Source of the DNA: a virus
Reading direction: 5' to 3' (one strand)
Virus record (IMG/VR): IMGVR_UViG_3300048694_000995
Coordinates: 1 to 35,892 of that record
Length of the DNA: 35,892 nucleotides
The notes under the pieces were generated by a model. That model saw nothing but the letters and a program-made list of their open reading frames with translations, had not been told where the DNA came from and did no database searches. Numbering within the stretch: the first letter of the stretch is position 1; every line of letters starts with the position of its first letter. Positions 29,399 through 35,892 of this stretch are shown here, one piece after another. Position numbers and translations under genes: made by a program.

Positions 29399-32059
29399 TT
29401 GGCGGTAAATACAACTACGACGGTTACAACAACAACGTCGACTCGTAATGGAATAGGTCTGCAGGTTGATAGCACGACAGACACAGTAACAATCGGTGAC
29501 TTTGTCACCGATGTTGCTATTCAGCCATATATTGCAAACCGAATAATATCATTCCTTGCATACAACATGAGACCAAATCAGAGAGTTCATATATTCTTTG
29601 ATAGCGTCCTTGTTGATCAATATTGTGCTCCTGGTGTATTTCCTTCCGGAGCGATCGATACTTCTGATTACACTCAAGTTGCAAAGAATGGCAACTGGGG
29701 TGACGCGATCTACACTGATGCAAGCGGGCGAGTTTGTGGTCAGTTTAACATCCCAGAAGCAACATTCAAGACAGGCGATCGCGTTCTCGAAATAACAGAC
29801 GTTGATAATCTTGCAATGGGTAATGATGCGATGACAACAGTGTCATCAGCAATCTTTACTGCTTCAAACCTTAACGTAACAAAAAAGGCAGTAACACTTA
29901 CTACTGTTAATCCGGAAATCAGCGTTGTTCCTGTCACCAACACAGTCGTTACAACGAACACTGTTGTTACTGTTCAAAACGTAGCAAACTACAATGTCAC
30001 TGCATATTGGCAAGAACCTATTGCTCAGCGGTTGACAATCAATACTCCCGGCGAGCAGGCTGGAATATATGCGGCGTCGATTGAGCTGTACTTTAAACAG
30101 AAAGCTCAGGTATCAAACAATGGCGTTACTCTGTATCTTTGCGAGATTGAAAATGGCTACCCAGCTGGAACTAAGATTCTTCCATTCTCTACTGTTCATC
30201 TTGATTATGCTAATGTTAATGTAAGCGCCGATGCATCTGTATCAACAAAGTTTACATTTGAGGCACCGGTGTTCCTTAATAATAACACCGACTATGCATT
30301 TGTAGTTCGTCCTGATAGCAACGATCCGGACTACTGGGTTTATAGTGCTAATCTAGGTGACGTTGATATTGCATCGAACATTCAGGTTTATAGTCAGCCG
30401 GTTGTTGGTACTGCATTCTATGGTGCAACTGCAAATGAGTGGACTGCGCTGCAGACTGAGTATATTAAGTTTAAGTTGAATCGTGTAAAATTTAGCAGCA
30501 CATCCGGTACAGCTGTATTCTATAACAGCAACACGGACTTCCTGACAATCTATAACGTCGGATATAGCAACACAAGCGTTGGTATTCTATCCGGCGACTA
30601 TGTGTTCCAGGCTACAAACAGCACCCCATCCACATCAAATACCAGCATTGCTGGAGTCGTCAATTATTATGATAGTGTACGTGGTATTCTTTATGTTGCA
30701 AACAGTACTGGCAACTTTACTGGTAACAGCTTTGTTCAGGTTCACAGATTTGCAAATGCGTCGTTGGCATCTTCTCCGAACACGACAACAATTATTGCAT
30801 TTGGTAATACCAGTTCACTTCATAACCCAATTGTTGATGCGGTTGTGCCTCAGTTTGCAACTATTGCGCCGGCCGGCACGACACTGTCGTTTGGATACAA
30901 AGGGACCAGCAATGCATATGCCGTTGATAGTAACACAACACCGGTTCAACTTGGATATGAAAGAGAGCTATTCGACCAAGAACGAATCGTAGCATCGAAG
31001 TCAAACGAAGTTGCTCATATGAGCAATAACAAGTCGTTTACGATTGTTGCAAACATGACTGCAGATAGTGACTATGTTTCTCCTGCTATTGATACCGTAC
31101 GTCAGCAGCAGCTTGTTATTCAGAACCAGATCGATCCAATTTCGTTCATATACGAAGAGTTCTATGCATCTGGTAACTCTCAATCGAAGTATGTATCGCA
31201 GATCGTTACACTTGCAGACGGACAGGACGCTCAGGATCTTCAAGTAACGCTGACTGCCCATCGCCCTCCTACAACTGATATTCAGGTATGGGTCCGATTC
31301 CTCAATAAGGAAGATACACAGCCAATCTCTCAGAAAACATGGACTCCTCTCAAAAACAATGCATATGATTTGTATTGCGATCCATCAAACCCAGCCGATG
31401 TTCGCGACTACACATTCACAGTTCCTGAATTCTTCTCAATGATTCCGACTACCGGAACAACAACATCGACGAACGCAAGTGCTGTTATAACCGGAAGCGG
31501 TACTTTATTTGGTACGGAAGTCCGTGTTGGTCATTACATCAACATGTTCCCTAATACAACATTTAGTGATACGTCAAGACAAATTATTGCAATTGCAAAT
31601 ACAACTCAGCTGACTCTCGAAGCACCTTTCACTGGCAACTATACTGGCCAGCCATATTATATTGTTCCTCCGGTAACAACGGCCTGGGCGTCTATTAATA
31701 CTGTTACTCAGTTGTCTGGTAACGTAACAACATCAACAACAAATAACAGTATTACTGGTAGCGGCACATTGTTCGGAACAGAGTTGCAGGCAGGAAGTAT
31801 CATTAGTGTTAATGGTGATCAACAGGTTGTCGTTTCAATTGCAAACAACACGTATTTGACTGTTGGTACTCCATGGAGCTCTTCTGTCAGCGGAGCCAAT
31901 GCATACCATGTAACTCCGGCTGGATTGACATACATAAATAAACCAAACAGCCTATATAATACATTCAAACAGTTCCAAGTGAAGATTGTTTTGCAATCAA
32001 ACGATACATCCAAGGTGCCAATCATCGACGATCTTCGTTGTTTGGCAATGCAGCTATAA
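29399..32059 (+). CDS. Large virion protein of the fibre region
   Basis: This 886-residue protein starts at TTG (29399), after AAGGAG and a T-run. The N-terminus, with IISFLAYNMRPNQRVHIFFD (residues about 49-68) and DQYCAPG, is the usual opening of the proteins following DUF4815 proteins in T4-like phages (Arg-x-x-V-x-F, then L-x-P-N-x-x-x-x-x-F-F-D). The middle carries a beta-sandwich typical of adhesin-like domains (residues about 205-330). Near the C-terminus are two successive copies of a 65-70 residue beta module (31451-31672 and 31716-31922). It is probably a tail-fibre or baseplate-peripheral component; receptor contact is not shown. Confidence 0.75.
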   Translation: MAVNTTTTVTTTTSTRNGIGLQVDSTTDTVTIGDFVTDVAIQPYIANRIISFLAYNMRPNQRVHIFFDSVLVDQYCAPGVFPSGAIDTSDYTQVAKNGNWGDAIYTDASGRVCGQFNIPEATFKTGDRVLEITDVDNLAMGNDAMTTVSSAIFTASNLNVTKKAVTLTTVNPEISVVPVTNTVVTTNTVVTVQNVANYNVTAYWQEPIAQRLTINTPGEQAGIYAASIELYFKQKAQVSNNGVTLYLCEIENGYPAGTKILPFSTVHLDYANVNVSADASVSTKFTFEAPVFLNNNTDYAFVVRPDSNDPDYWVYSANLGDVDIASNIQVYSQPVVGTAFYGATANEWTALQTEYIKFKLNRVKFSSTSGTAVFYNSNTDFLTIYNVGYSNTSVGILSGDYVFQATNSTPSTSNTSIAGVVNYYDSVRGILYVANSTGNFTGNSFVQVHRFANASLASSPNTTTIIAFGNTSSLHNPIVDAVVPQFATIAPAGTTLSFGYKGTSNAYAVDSNTTPVQLGYERELFDQERIVASKSNEVAHMSNNKSFTIVANMTADSDYVSPAIDTVRQQQLVIQNQIDPISFIYEEFYASGNSQSKYVSQIVTLADGQDAQDLQVTLTAHRPPTTDIQVWVRFLNKEDTQPISQKTWTPLKNNAYDLYCDPSNPADVRDYTFTVPEFFSMIPTTGTTTSTNASAVITGSGTLFGTEVRVGHYINMFPNTTFSDTSRQIIAIANTTQLTLEAPFTGNYTGQPYYIVPPVTTAWASINTVTQLSGNVTTSTTNNSITGSGTLFGTELQAGSIISVNGDQQVVVSIANNTYLTVGTPWSSSVSGANAYHVTPAGLTYINKPNSLYNTFKQFQVKIVLQSNDTSKVPIIDDLRCLAMQL

Positions 32060-32069
32060 GGAAACGAAT

Positions 32070-32276
32070 ATGTGTGGTATTCTATCATCTCTTATTCTAA
32101 TGTGGAGCGGAATGTCATGTACCGCTCCCGGGAAATATCATCCACCTCGTAAGCCAAGTGCACATCAACTAAGAGTCGTTGATAATCCAGGTTGTACATG
32201 GTACTATACCGATGAGAAGGGAAGAACTCATTGCGCCAAGAGTCATAAATTCTGGAGAGTGTATAATCCGGAATGA
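32070..32276 (+). CDS. Small protein with possible lipoprotein signal
   Basis: The ATG at 32070, preceded by AAGGAAACGAAT, gives 68 residues. The N-terminus (MCGILSSLILMWSGMSC) is hydrophobic and ends in Cys; G-M-S-C is a weak lipobox with no positive charge ahead of it. The rest is basic and aromatic (GCTWYYTDEKGRTHCAKSHK) with two more cysteines. A small outer-membrane or periplasmic lipoprotein is possible. The frame continues upstream into the previous gene but has a good start here. Not recognised. Confidence 0.6.
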   Translation: MCGILSSLILMWSGMSCTAPGKYHPPRKPSAHQLRVVDNPGCTWYYTDEKGRTHCAKSHKFWRVYNPE

Positions 32277-32509
32277 ATAACTATATCAAGACTGATAGAG
32301 AAGGGCTGGTTCGTGATCCGAAGAGCGGGGCAATCCTCAATACAAACAAAGATCAGTTAGAAAGCTATCGTAAACAAAAGTTGGCATTCAGTCAACAGGA
32401 ACAATTTCGTCAGTCAGTAGAAGTTCGTATTGGCAAGATTGAGAATACACTAACAGATATCACACAGTCGCTGAATAAGCTCGCTGAATTACTAGGATCA
32501 AAAAAATAA
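32273..32509 (+). CDS. Small coiled-coil protein conserved in T4-like phages
   Basis: This 78-residue protein starts by ATGA overlap with the previous gene. The N-terminal part NYIKTDREGLVRDPKSGAIL (residues 3-22), then NTNKDQLESY, is a pattern I recall from small proteins in the structural regions of T4-like phages. After residue 45 it is a continuous amphipathic helix (VRIGKIENTLTDITQSLNKL), likely a coiled coil. Function unknown; it may be a small virion or assembly factor. Confidence 0.65.
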   Translation: MNNYIKTDREGLVRDPKSGAILNTNKDQLESYRKQKLAFSQQEQFRQSVEVRIGKIENTLTDITQSLNKLAELLGSKK

Positions 32510-33679
32510 ATGCCTATTAGCGTTGCGAACGTTGGATTAACAAATACAAAAGACTATCAGCGGCAGAGAATCAACGATCTCGCATACGCAATGTCAACGC
32601 GCGTCGTCTCTACCGACAGCAATACTGCAACCGGTAATGCGGCAATCAGTGGGACGTTTTCTTGCGATGTTTTGGTTGCTAATGCAATATCGATTGGTGG
32701 TGGAAACGGATCGATCAACACAACGTCGATTGCGGTTAGCAATCTAACTGCAAACACGTTATTTGCTACAAGTGCAAACTTAACATCGATATTTGCAAAC
32801 AGCATCAGCGCAAACTTTATTTCTGGCAACCAAGTCTCCGGTAATACTCTTTCGTTTACATCTGCAAACCTGACATCTGCCAAGATTGGTACATTGGTTG
32901 TCGGCAACAGCACTGTTAACGTATCAATTGCAGCTGCAAATAGTACTCTGCAGGCTAATGGTCAGTATTACCTTAATGCAAACGGAAACTGGGCACTTGT
33001 CCAGCAGTCATCAAACGTTGCAACGCGTGTTTATGCAAAATGGACTGCAAATGCGAGCCAAAATTCGTTTAGCTATGCAAATGGAATTGACAGTTCATTA
33101 CTAGATCTCTATTACAATGGTGTTCATCTTTCGAATGCAGATTACACTGTTACCAATAGCACATCATTCCAGCTAACAACTAACGCAACCAACGGTGCGA
33201 TTGTCGAGATGGTGTCATATGCAAATGTCCAATTAGCGACATTTAGCATTACTGCTGTTGGGTCAAATACCCAAATAATGTTTAATGATTCTGGCAATGC
33301 AAATGGATATAACGGGCTTGCATACGATAAAACATCAAATACGCTATCTATTGGTTCGATTGGTCACCAATCGATTGTAACAAGTACATTTGGATTGTCG
33401 CCGGTTGCTATCGATACAATCGCACTATCAACATATCGTTGCGCCGAGTACGTTGTTTCGATCAAAGACAATGCAGCTAATAACTATCAGGTAAGCAAGC
33501 TGCTAATGATTCATAATGGTGGAACCGCAACTGTTACTGAATATGGAATGATCTCTACTGCTGGTACTTCATTAGGGTCATTTGACAGCACAGCGAATGC
33601 AACGGTTGCATCATTGTTGTTCACGCCAACATCAACGTCAACAAACATAACAATCAACAAAGTAGCGGTTGCAGTATAA
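32510..33679 (+). CDS. Tail-fibre-like protein with short repeats
   Basis: This 389-residue protein starts directly after the previous stop. Residues about 45-135 are short repeats of the type S-x-N-L-T-A-x-x-x-F/I-A (ISVSNLTANTLFATSANLTS-like, with SNLTANTLF, SANLTSIFANSIS and SANLTSAKIGT), which would form a beta-solenoid or triple helix. Residues about 170-235 form a beta domain (RVYAKWTANASQNSF). The C-terminal part (TYRCAEYVVSIKDNAANNYQ, then LMIHNGGTATVTEYGMI) is a domain common at the ends of phage tail-fibre proteins. It is likely a trimeric fibre, perhaps receptor-proximal. Confidence 0.75.
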   Translation: MPISVANVGLTNTKDYQRQRINDLAYAMSTRVVSTDSNTATGNAAISGTFSCDVLVANAISIGGGNGSINTTSIAVSNLTANTLFATSANLTSIFANSISANFISGNQVSGNTLSFTSANLTSAKIGTLVVGNSTVNVSIAAANSTLQANGQYYLNANGNWALVQQSSNVATRVYAKWTANASQNSFSYANGIDSSLLDLYYNGVHLSNADYTVTNSTSFQLTTNATNGAIVEMVSYANVQLATFSITAVGSNTQIMFNDSGNANGYNGLAYDKTSNTLSIGSIGHQSIVTSTFGLSPVAIDTIALSTYRCAEYVVSIKDNAANNYQVSKLLMIHNGGTATVTEYGMISTAGTSLGSFDSTANATVASLLFTPTSTSTNITINKVAVAV

Positions 33680-33705
33680 AAAATAGCGTACGATGTATAG
33701 CTAAA

Positions 33706-33741
33706 TATACTGTATATAGATAATCAGTATACAAATAAATA
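33706..33741 (+). promoter_or_regulatory. Hairpin plus late-promoter-like motif before the fibre cassette
   Basis: The 85-base gap 33680-33764 contains CTAAATA (33701-33707). An inverted repeat TATACTG/CAGTATA (33706-33712 with 33725-33731, loop 12) and AATAAATA (33734-33741) follow. With T4 spacing, transcription from the last would start near 33747, just before the AGGA ribosome-binding site of the next gene. This suggests separate transcription of the last three genes. Confidence 0.4.
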
Positions 33742-33764
33742 ACAAACAGAGGATATTTGATCAA

Positions 33765-34172
33765 ATGGCGTTTCAGTTCTCAACAACATATAGAAATGCA
33801 ATCCTTGACCAACTTGAAACAACTATCGGTACATCTGCTATTTTAACTCTACGGACCGGCGCAGCTCCAGCTGATTGCGCAACAGCAAACTCCGGATCGT
33901 TGATCGCGCAGATTAATTTGCCGTCAGATTGGATGGCGGCCGCCTCAGCTGGGTCAAAGGCTAAATCTGGCACTTGGGCCAATACTTCTGTCGGTGGTAC
34001 TGGCACCATCGCGCATTTTCGTATTCACGATTCGCTTGGTACGGCATGTCACCTGCAAGGTACGTGCAGCAATACAGGCGGTGGTGCTGATATGGAATTG
34101 GACAATACAGTCGTTAATGCTGGCCAGTCTATTACAATTACGACATTTACCTTAACTGCCCCTGGCGCGTAA
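33765..34172 (+). CDS. Small virion-type protein of the fibre region
   Basis: This 135-residue protein has the look of a small beta-sandwich protein I associate with phages and prophages of alphaproteobacteria: FSTTYRNAILDQLETTIGTS (residues 4-23), then LRTGAAPADC, LPSDWMAAASAGSKAKSGTW and HFRIHDSLGTACHLQGT, ending in TITTFTLTAPGA. Such genes usually lie beside tail-fibre or minor tail genes. AGGA lies about ten bases before the ATG. A structural or decoration role is inferred; the function is not established. Confidence 0.65.
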   Translation: MAFQFSTTYRNAILDQLETTIGTSAILTLRTGAAPADCATANSGSLIAQINLPSDWMAAASAGSKAKSGTWANTSVGGTGTIAHFRIHDSLGTACHLQGTCSNTGGGADMELDNTVVNAGQSITITTFTLTAPGA

Positions 34173-34176
34173 TATA

Positions 34177-35283
34177 ATGTTGAAATTTACACATGCGGAT
34201 AGATTAGAACGATGGCTTGGTAAAGAGCAAGTTGATCTTTATTCGAATATGATGAAAGATTGGTATGGTCCTCCTATACCATTGGCCGGTGTTCCTGGTA
34301 GCGTTTATGTAACAAAGGGTGGGGATTTCGTTGGCCCAATTAGAGGCGGTGGATTTGCAAATCTTATCGATTTTGCAGAACAGCGCCAACGAAGAATTCT
34401 ACGTAACTGGTTTGATAAAAATCGCAATCAGCTGAATGCAGGATTTGCTTCTCTTTCGGATTTAATTTCAGAAGCAACTGCTGGCGGCAAAGCCCAAGTG
34501 CTAGTCTACAACAAAGCTGCAACTACAGCGACGACTGTTGGTAACGCTTTTTCTTGTTTTAACGTCGGTAACTTACCGGCCGCTTCTGGTATTGGTGGTA
34601 CTTCTGGTACCGGACGAGCGTGCACGAGAACAACAACTGGTGCATTAATTCAGGCAAATGCTACTGCTGGCGATACATTACATTTAACAACATGGACTGG
34701 ATTAGCTTCTGCTATTTCATCTCTTATGTTAGCAGACAGATTATGGGATATGACATATAACCATGCAACTGCAACAACAACTGCCGTAGATGGTGTAAAC
34801 AGACCTACAAGATATCAAACTGCTGTTTTAGCTCCTGGCAATTTTATTTCAGGCGAAATTACAACTGCTCTTTCTGCAACTGCTCATAACTTGACAGTCA
34901 CTTATGTTGACCAAGACGGTAATACCGCTGAAGCTGCAGCTGCATATGCTGCTCCTGTTTCTGCCGTTGTCGGCCGTTCTCCGACTGTTGCAGGTCAATG
35001 GTTTGTCCCTCTGAACTCTCCTGATACTGGTGCAAGGTATATAACAAACATTGCTCAGTCAACAATTACTTCTGTTACAGGTGTAACTTCGTGGTTCATT
35101 GCTCACCCTCTTGCATTGATGCCAAATCCAGTTGCAAACGTTCCATTTGTGTTAGATGGTATTAACTCTGCATTTAACTTACAGAGAATTTATGATGACG
35201 CTTGCCTTTTCTTTTACACTCCAATGATTGCCACAGCAGGCTCAATTACATATACGGGAACCATTCAAGTAGTAAGTGGATAA
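34177..35283 (+). CDS. Virion-type protein of unknown function
   Basis: This 368-residue protein follows the previous gene after four bases and has little Shine-Dalgarno. The N-terminal 100 residues contain helical and basic segments (ADRLERWLGKEQVDLYSNMM, then AEQRQRRILRNWFDKNRNQL). The rest is Ala/Thr/Gly-rich beta sequence with aromatic strands (DTLHLTTWTGLASAISSLML, then QWFVPLNSPDTGARYITNIA). It ends in a strand (SITYTGTIQVVSG). I do not recognise a family. Its neighbours suggest a tail-fibre-associated or capsid-decorating protein. The codon style looks somewhat different from the baseplate genes (more GCT and TTA), which I did not quantify. Confidence 0.6.
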   Translation: MLKFTHADRLERWLGKEQVDLYSNMMKDWYGPPIPLAGVPGSVYVTKGGDFVGPIRGGGFANLIDFAEQRQRRILRNWFDKNRNQLNAGFASLSDLISEATAGGKAQVLVYNKAATTATTVGNAFSCFNVGNLPAASGIGGTSGTGRACTRTTTGALIQANATAGDTLHLTTWTGLASAISSLMLADRLWDMTYNHATATTTAVDGVNRPTRYQTAVLAPGNFISGEITTALSATAHNLTVTYVDQDGNTAEAAAAYAAPVSAVVGRSPTVAGQWFVPLNSPDTGARYITNIAQSTITSVTGVTSWFIAHPLALMPNPVANVPFVLDGINSAFNLQRIYDDACLFFYTPMIATAGSITYTGTIQVVSG

Positions 35284-35288
35284 ACTAA

Positions 35289-35892
35289 ATGCTTCTCAAT
35301 ATTGATTTCTTAACGAGAAGCAGATTTTTATGGGCTACTACCCTTAGTAGTAGTACTCAAGACGAAAGATTACGTCTTGAGAATGGTCTTGCCGATGTTA
35401 ACAAATCAATCGGTACATTTACCAGAACTACTAGCGGCGCGGTTGCAGTCACTAGTTCTGTCAACAAAACAGTATCAAATTTTACTAAAACTATCAGTGG
35501 CACTGTCGCCGCCACTGGCACAGTTAATAATACACTATCAACGCTAACAAAGACTGCTAGTGGTACTGTTGCCATATCTGGCACCACAAATAAGACAATT
35601 GCAGCAATAACAAAGACTGCTAGTGGTACTGTTGCTATATCCGGTACCACAAATAAGACAATTGCAGCAATAACAAAGACTGCTAGTGGTACTGTTGCAA
35701 TTACCGGATCTACAAGCAATACGTTATCAACGCTAACAAAGACTGCTAGTGGAACAGTTGCAATTGCCGGATCCGTTGTTAAGACTATTAATACACTTGG
35801 CAAGACATTAGTTGCAACTGTTAGCAATTCAGGTGCAAATGCGGTTGTCAACAAAACAATTGGATTGTTAACAAAGACAGTCAACGGTGTAG
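35289..35892 (+). CDS. Tandem-repeat fibre-like protein (3' truncated by window end)
   Basis: ATG at 35289 opens a frame that runs off the window after 201 residues. No other ATG, GTG or TTG start exists before the repeats. The N-terminus MLLNIDFLTRSRFLWATTLS is followed by a charged turn (SSTQDERLRLENGLADVNKS). From 35421 come 21-residue repeats of the form T-K-T-A-S-G-T-V-A-I-S-G-T-T-N-K-T-I-A-A-I. The alternating small, polar and hydrophobic residues fit a beta-solenoid or fibrous stalk. The Shine-Dalgarno is poor (only GGA nearby) and the first 95 bases can form three hairpins. A tail-fibre or stalk role is inference. Confidence 0.65.
   Translation, partial: MLLNIDFLTRSRFLWATTLSSSTQDERLRLENGLADVNKSIGTFTRTTSGAVAVTSSVNKTVSNFTKTISGTVAATGTVNNTLSTLTKTASGTVAISGTTNKTIAAITKTASGTVAISGTTNKTIAAITKTASGTVAITGSTSNTLSTLTKTASGTVAIAGSVVKTINTLGKTLVATVSNSGANAVVNKTIGLLTKTVNGV
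35421..35892 (+). repeat. 63-bp in-frame tandem repeats
   Basis: Units begin at 35421, 35484, 35547, 35610, 35673, 35736 and 35799, each 63 bp (21 codons). The seventh is 72 bp, and the next begins at 35871. Units 3, 4 and 5 are nearly identical at DNA level (ACAAAGACTGCTAGTGGTAC recurs), while the first two have drifted, suggesting recent expansion in the middle of the array. The array continues past the window. Confidence 0.9.

Noticed and set aside
29399-29401. TTG start of the 886-residue protein suspected to be a truncated gene.
   Set aside because: AAGGAG is well placed and the N-terminus matches the usual opening of this protein type, so TTG is accepted as an ordinary alternative start.
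33765-35283. Suspected recent acquisition of the last three genes from a prophage, from codon style.
   Set aside because: The difference was judged by eye only and fibre regions often look different; a codon-usage calculation is needed before claiming transfer.

Overview
The window is a contiguous stretch of a T4-superfamily myovirus genome. The recognisable proteins are T4-type: late-transcription coactivator gp33, helicase loader gp59, ssDNA-binding gp32, head-completion gp4, and a near-complete baseplate set (gp26, gp54, gp48, gp53, gp27-like, gp5 split in two, gp25, gp6, gp7-like, gp8). These are followed by a DUF4815 protein and tail-fibre-like proteins of the kind seen in T4-like phages of marine and soil bacteria. 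Genes are tightly packed, with many ATGA or TAATG overlaps. The host is probably an alphaproteobacterium (inference): the window carries a circularly permuted, two-piece tmRNA gene of alphaproteobacterial style, and one fibre-region protein resembles proteins I associate with alphaproteobacterial phages.

Layout. Positions 1-3076 (+) hold small accessory genes: the end of a metallophosphoesterase, a macro-domain protein, a DUF3307 membrane protein and several unknowns, one only 50 codons long. Positions 3075-3512 hold the permuted tmRNA. Its acceptor half (ending CCA at 3170) comes before its tag-coding half (starting GGGGGCG at 3271), and the spacer between them folds back on itself. A SpeD-family decarboxylase (3541-3948) and a strong terminator follow. 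Positions 4015-6974 (+) are the replication/late-transcription block: gp33, a methyltransferase-like protein, gp59 and gp32. A shared terminator hairpin separates this from a convergent minus-strand operon (14288 down to 7006): gp4, an unidentified protein, gp54, gp26, a gp51-like small protein, a 1237-residue multidomain tail protein with peptidoglycan-peptidase motifs, and a papain-like protease. Only 26 bp separate gp4 from the divergent plus-strand baseplate and fibre operon (14315-35892), which ends inside a gene made of 63-bp tandem repeats.

How it fits together. The minus operon and the first half of the plus operon build the hub and wedges of the baseplate. The hub protein gp5 has its OB domain and its beta-helix spike on separate genes and lacks T4's lysozyme domain. 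Wall-degrading activity seems to have moved to the 1237-residue protein, which carries an M15-type zinc-peptidase motif set. The second half of the plus operon supplies outer baseplate and fibre proteins that share small beta modules. gp33, with ATAAATA-type late-promoter matches at the divergent junction, before the tmRNA and before the fibre genes, suggests that tmRNA and virion genes are expressed late; such matches are near chance frequency, so this is tentative.

The most notable object is the permuted tmRNA. Alanine identity (G-U pair at the third acceptor position, A discriminator), tag (ANDNAPVEVRLAA), P5 helix, an H-type pseudoknot and a terminator can all be read directly. All calls come from reading the sequence and recalled family knowledge; no database search was run.
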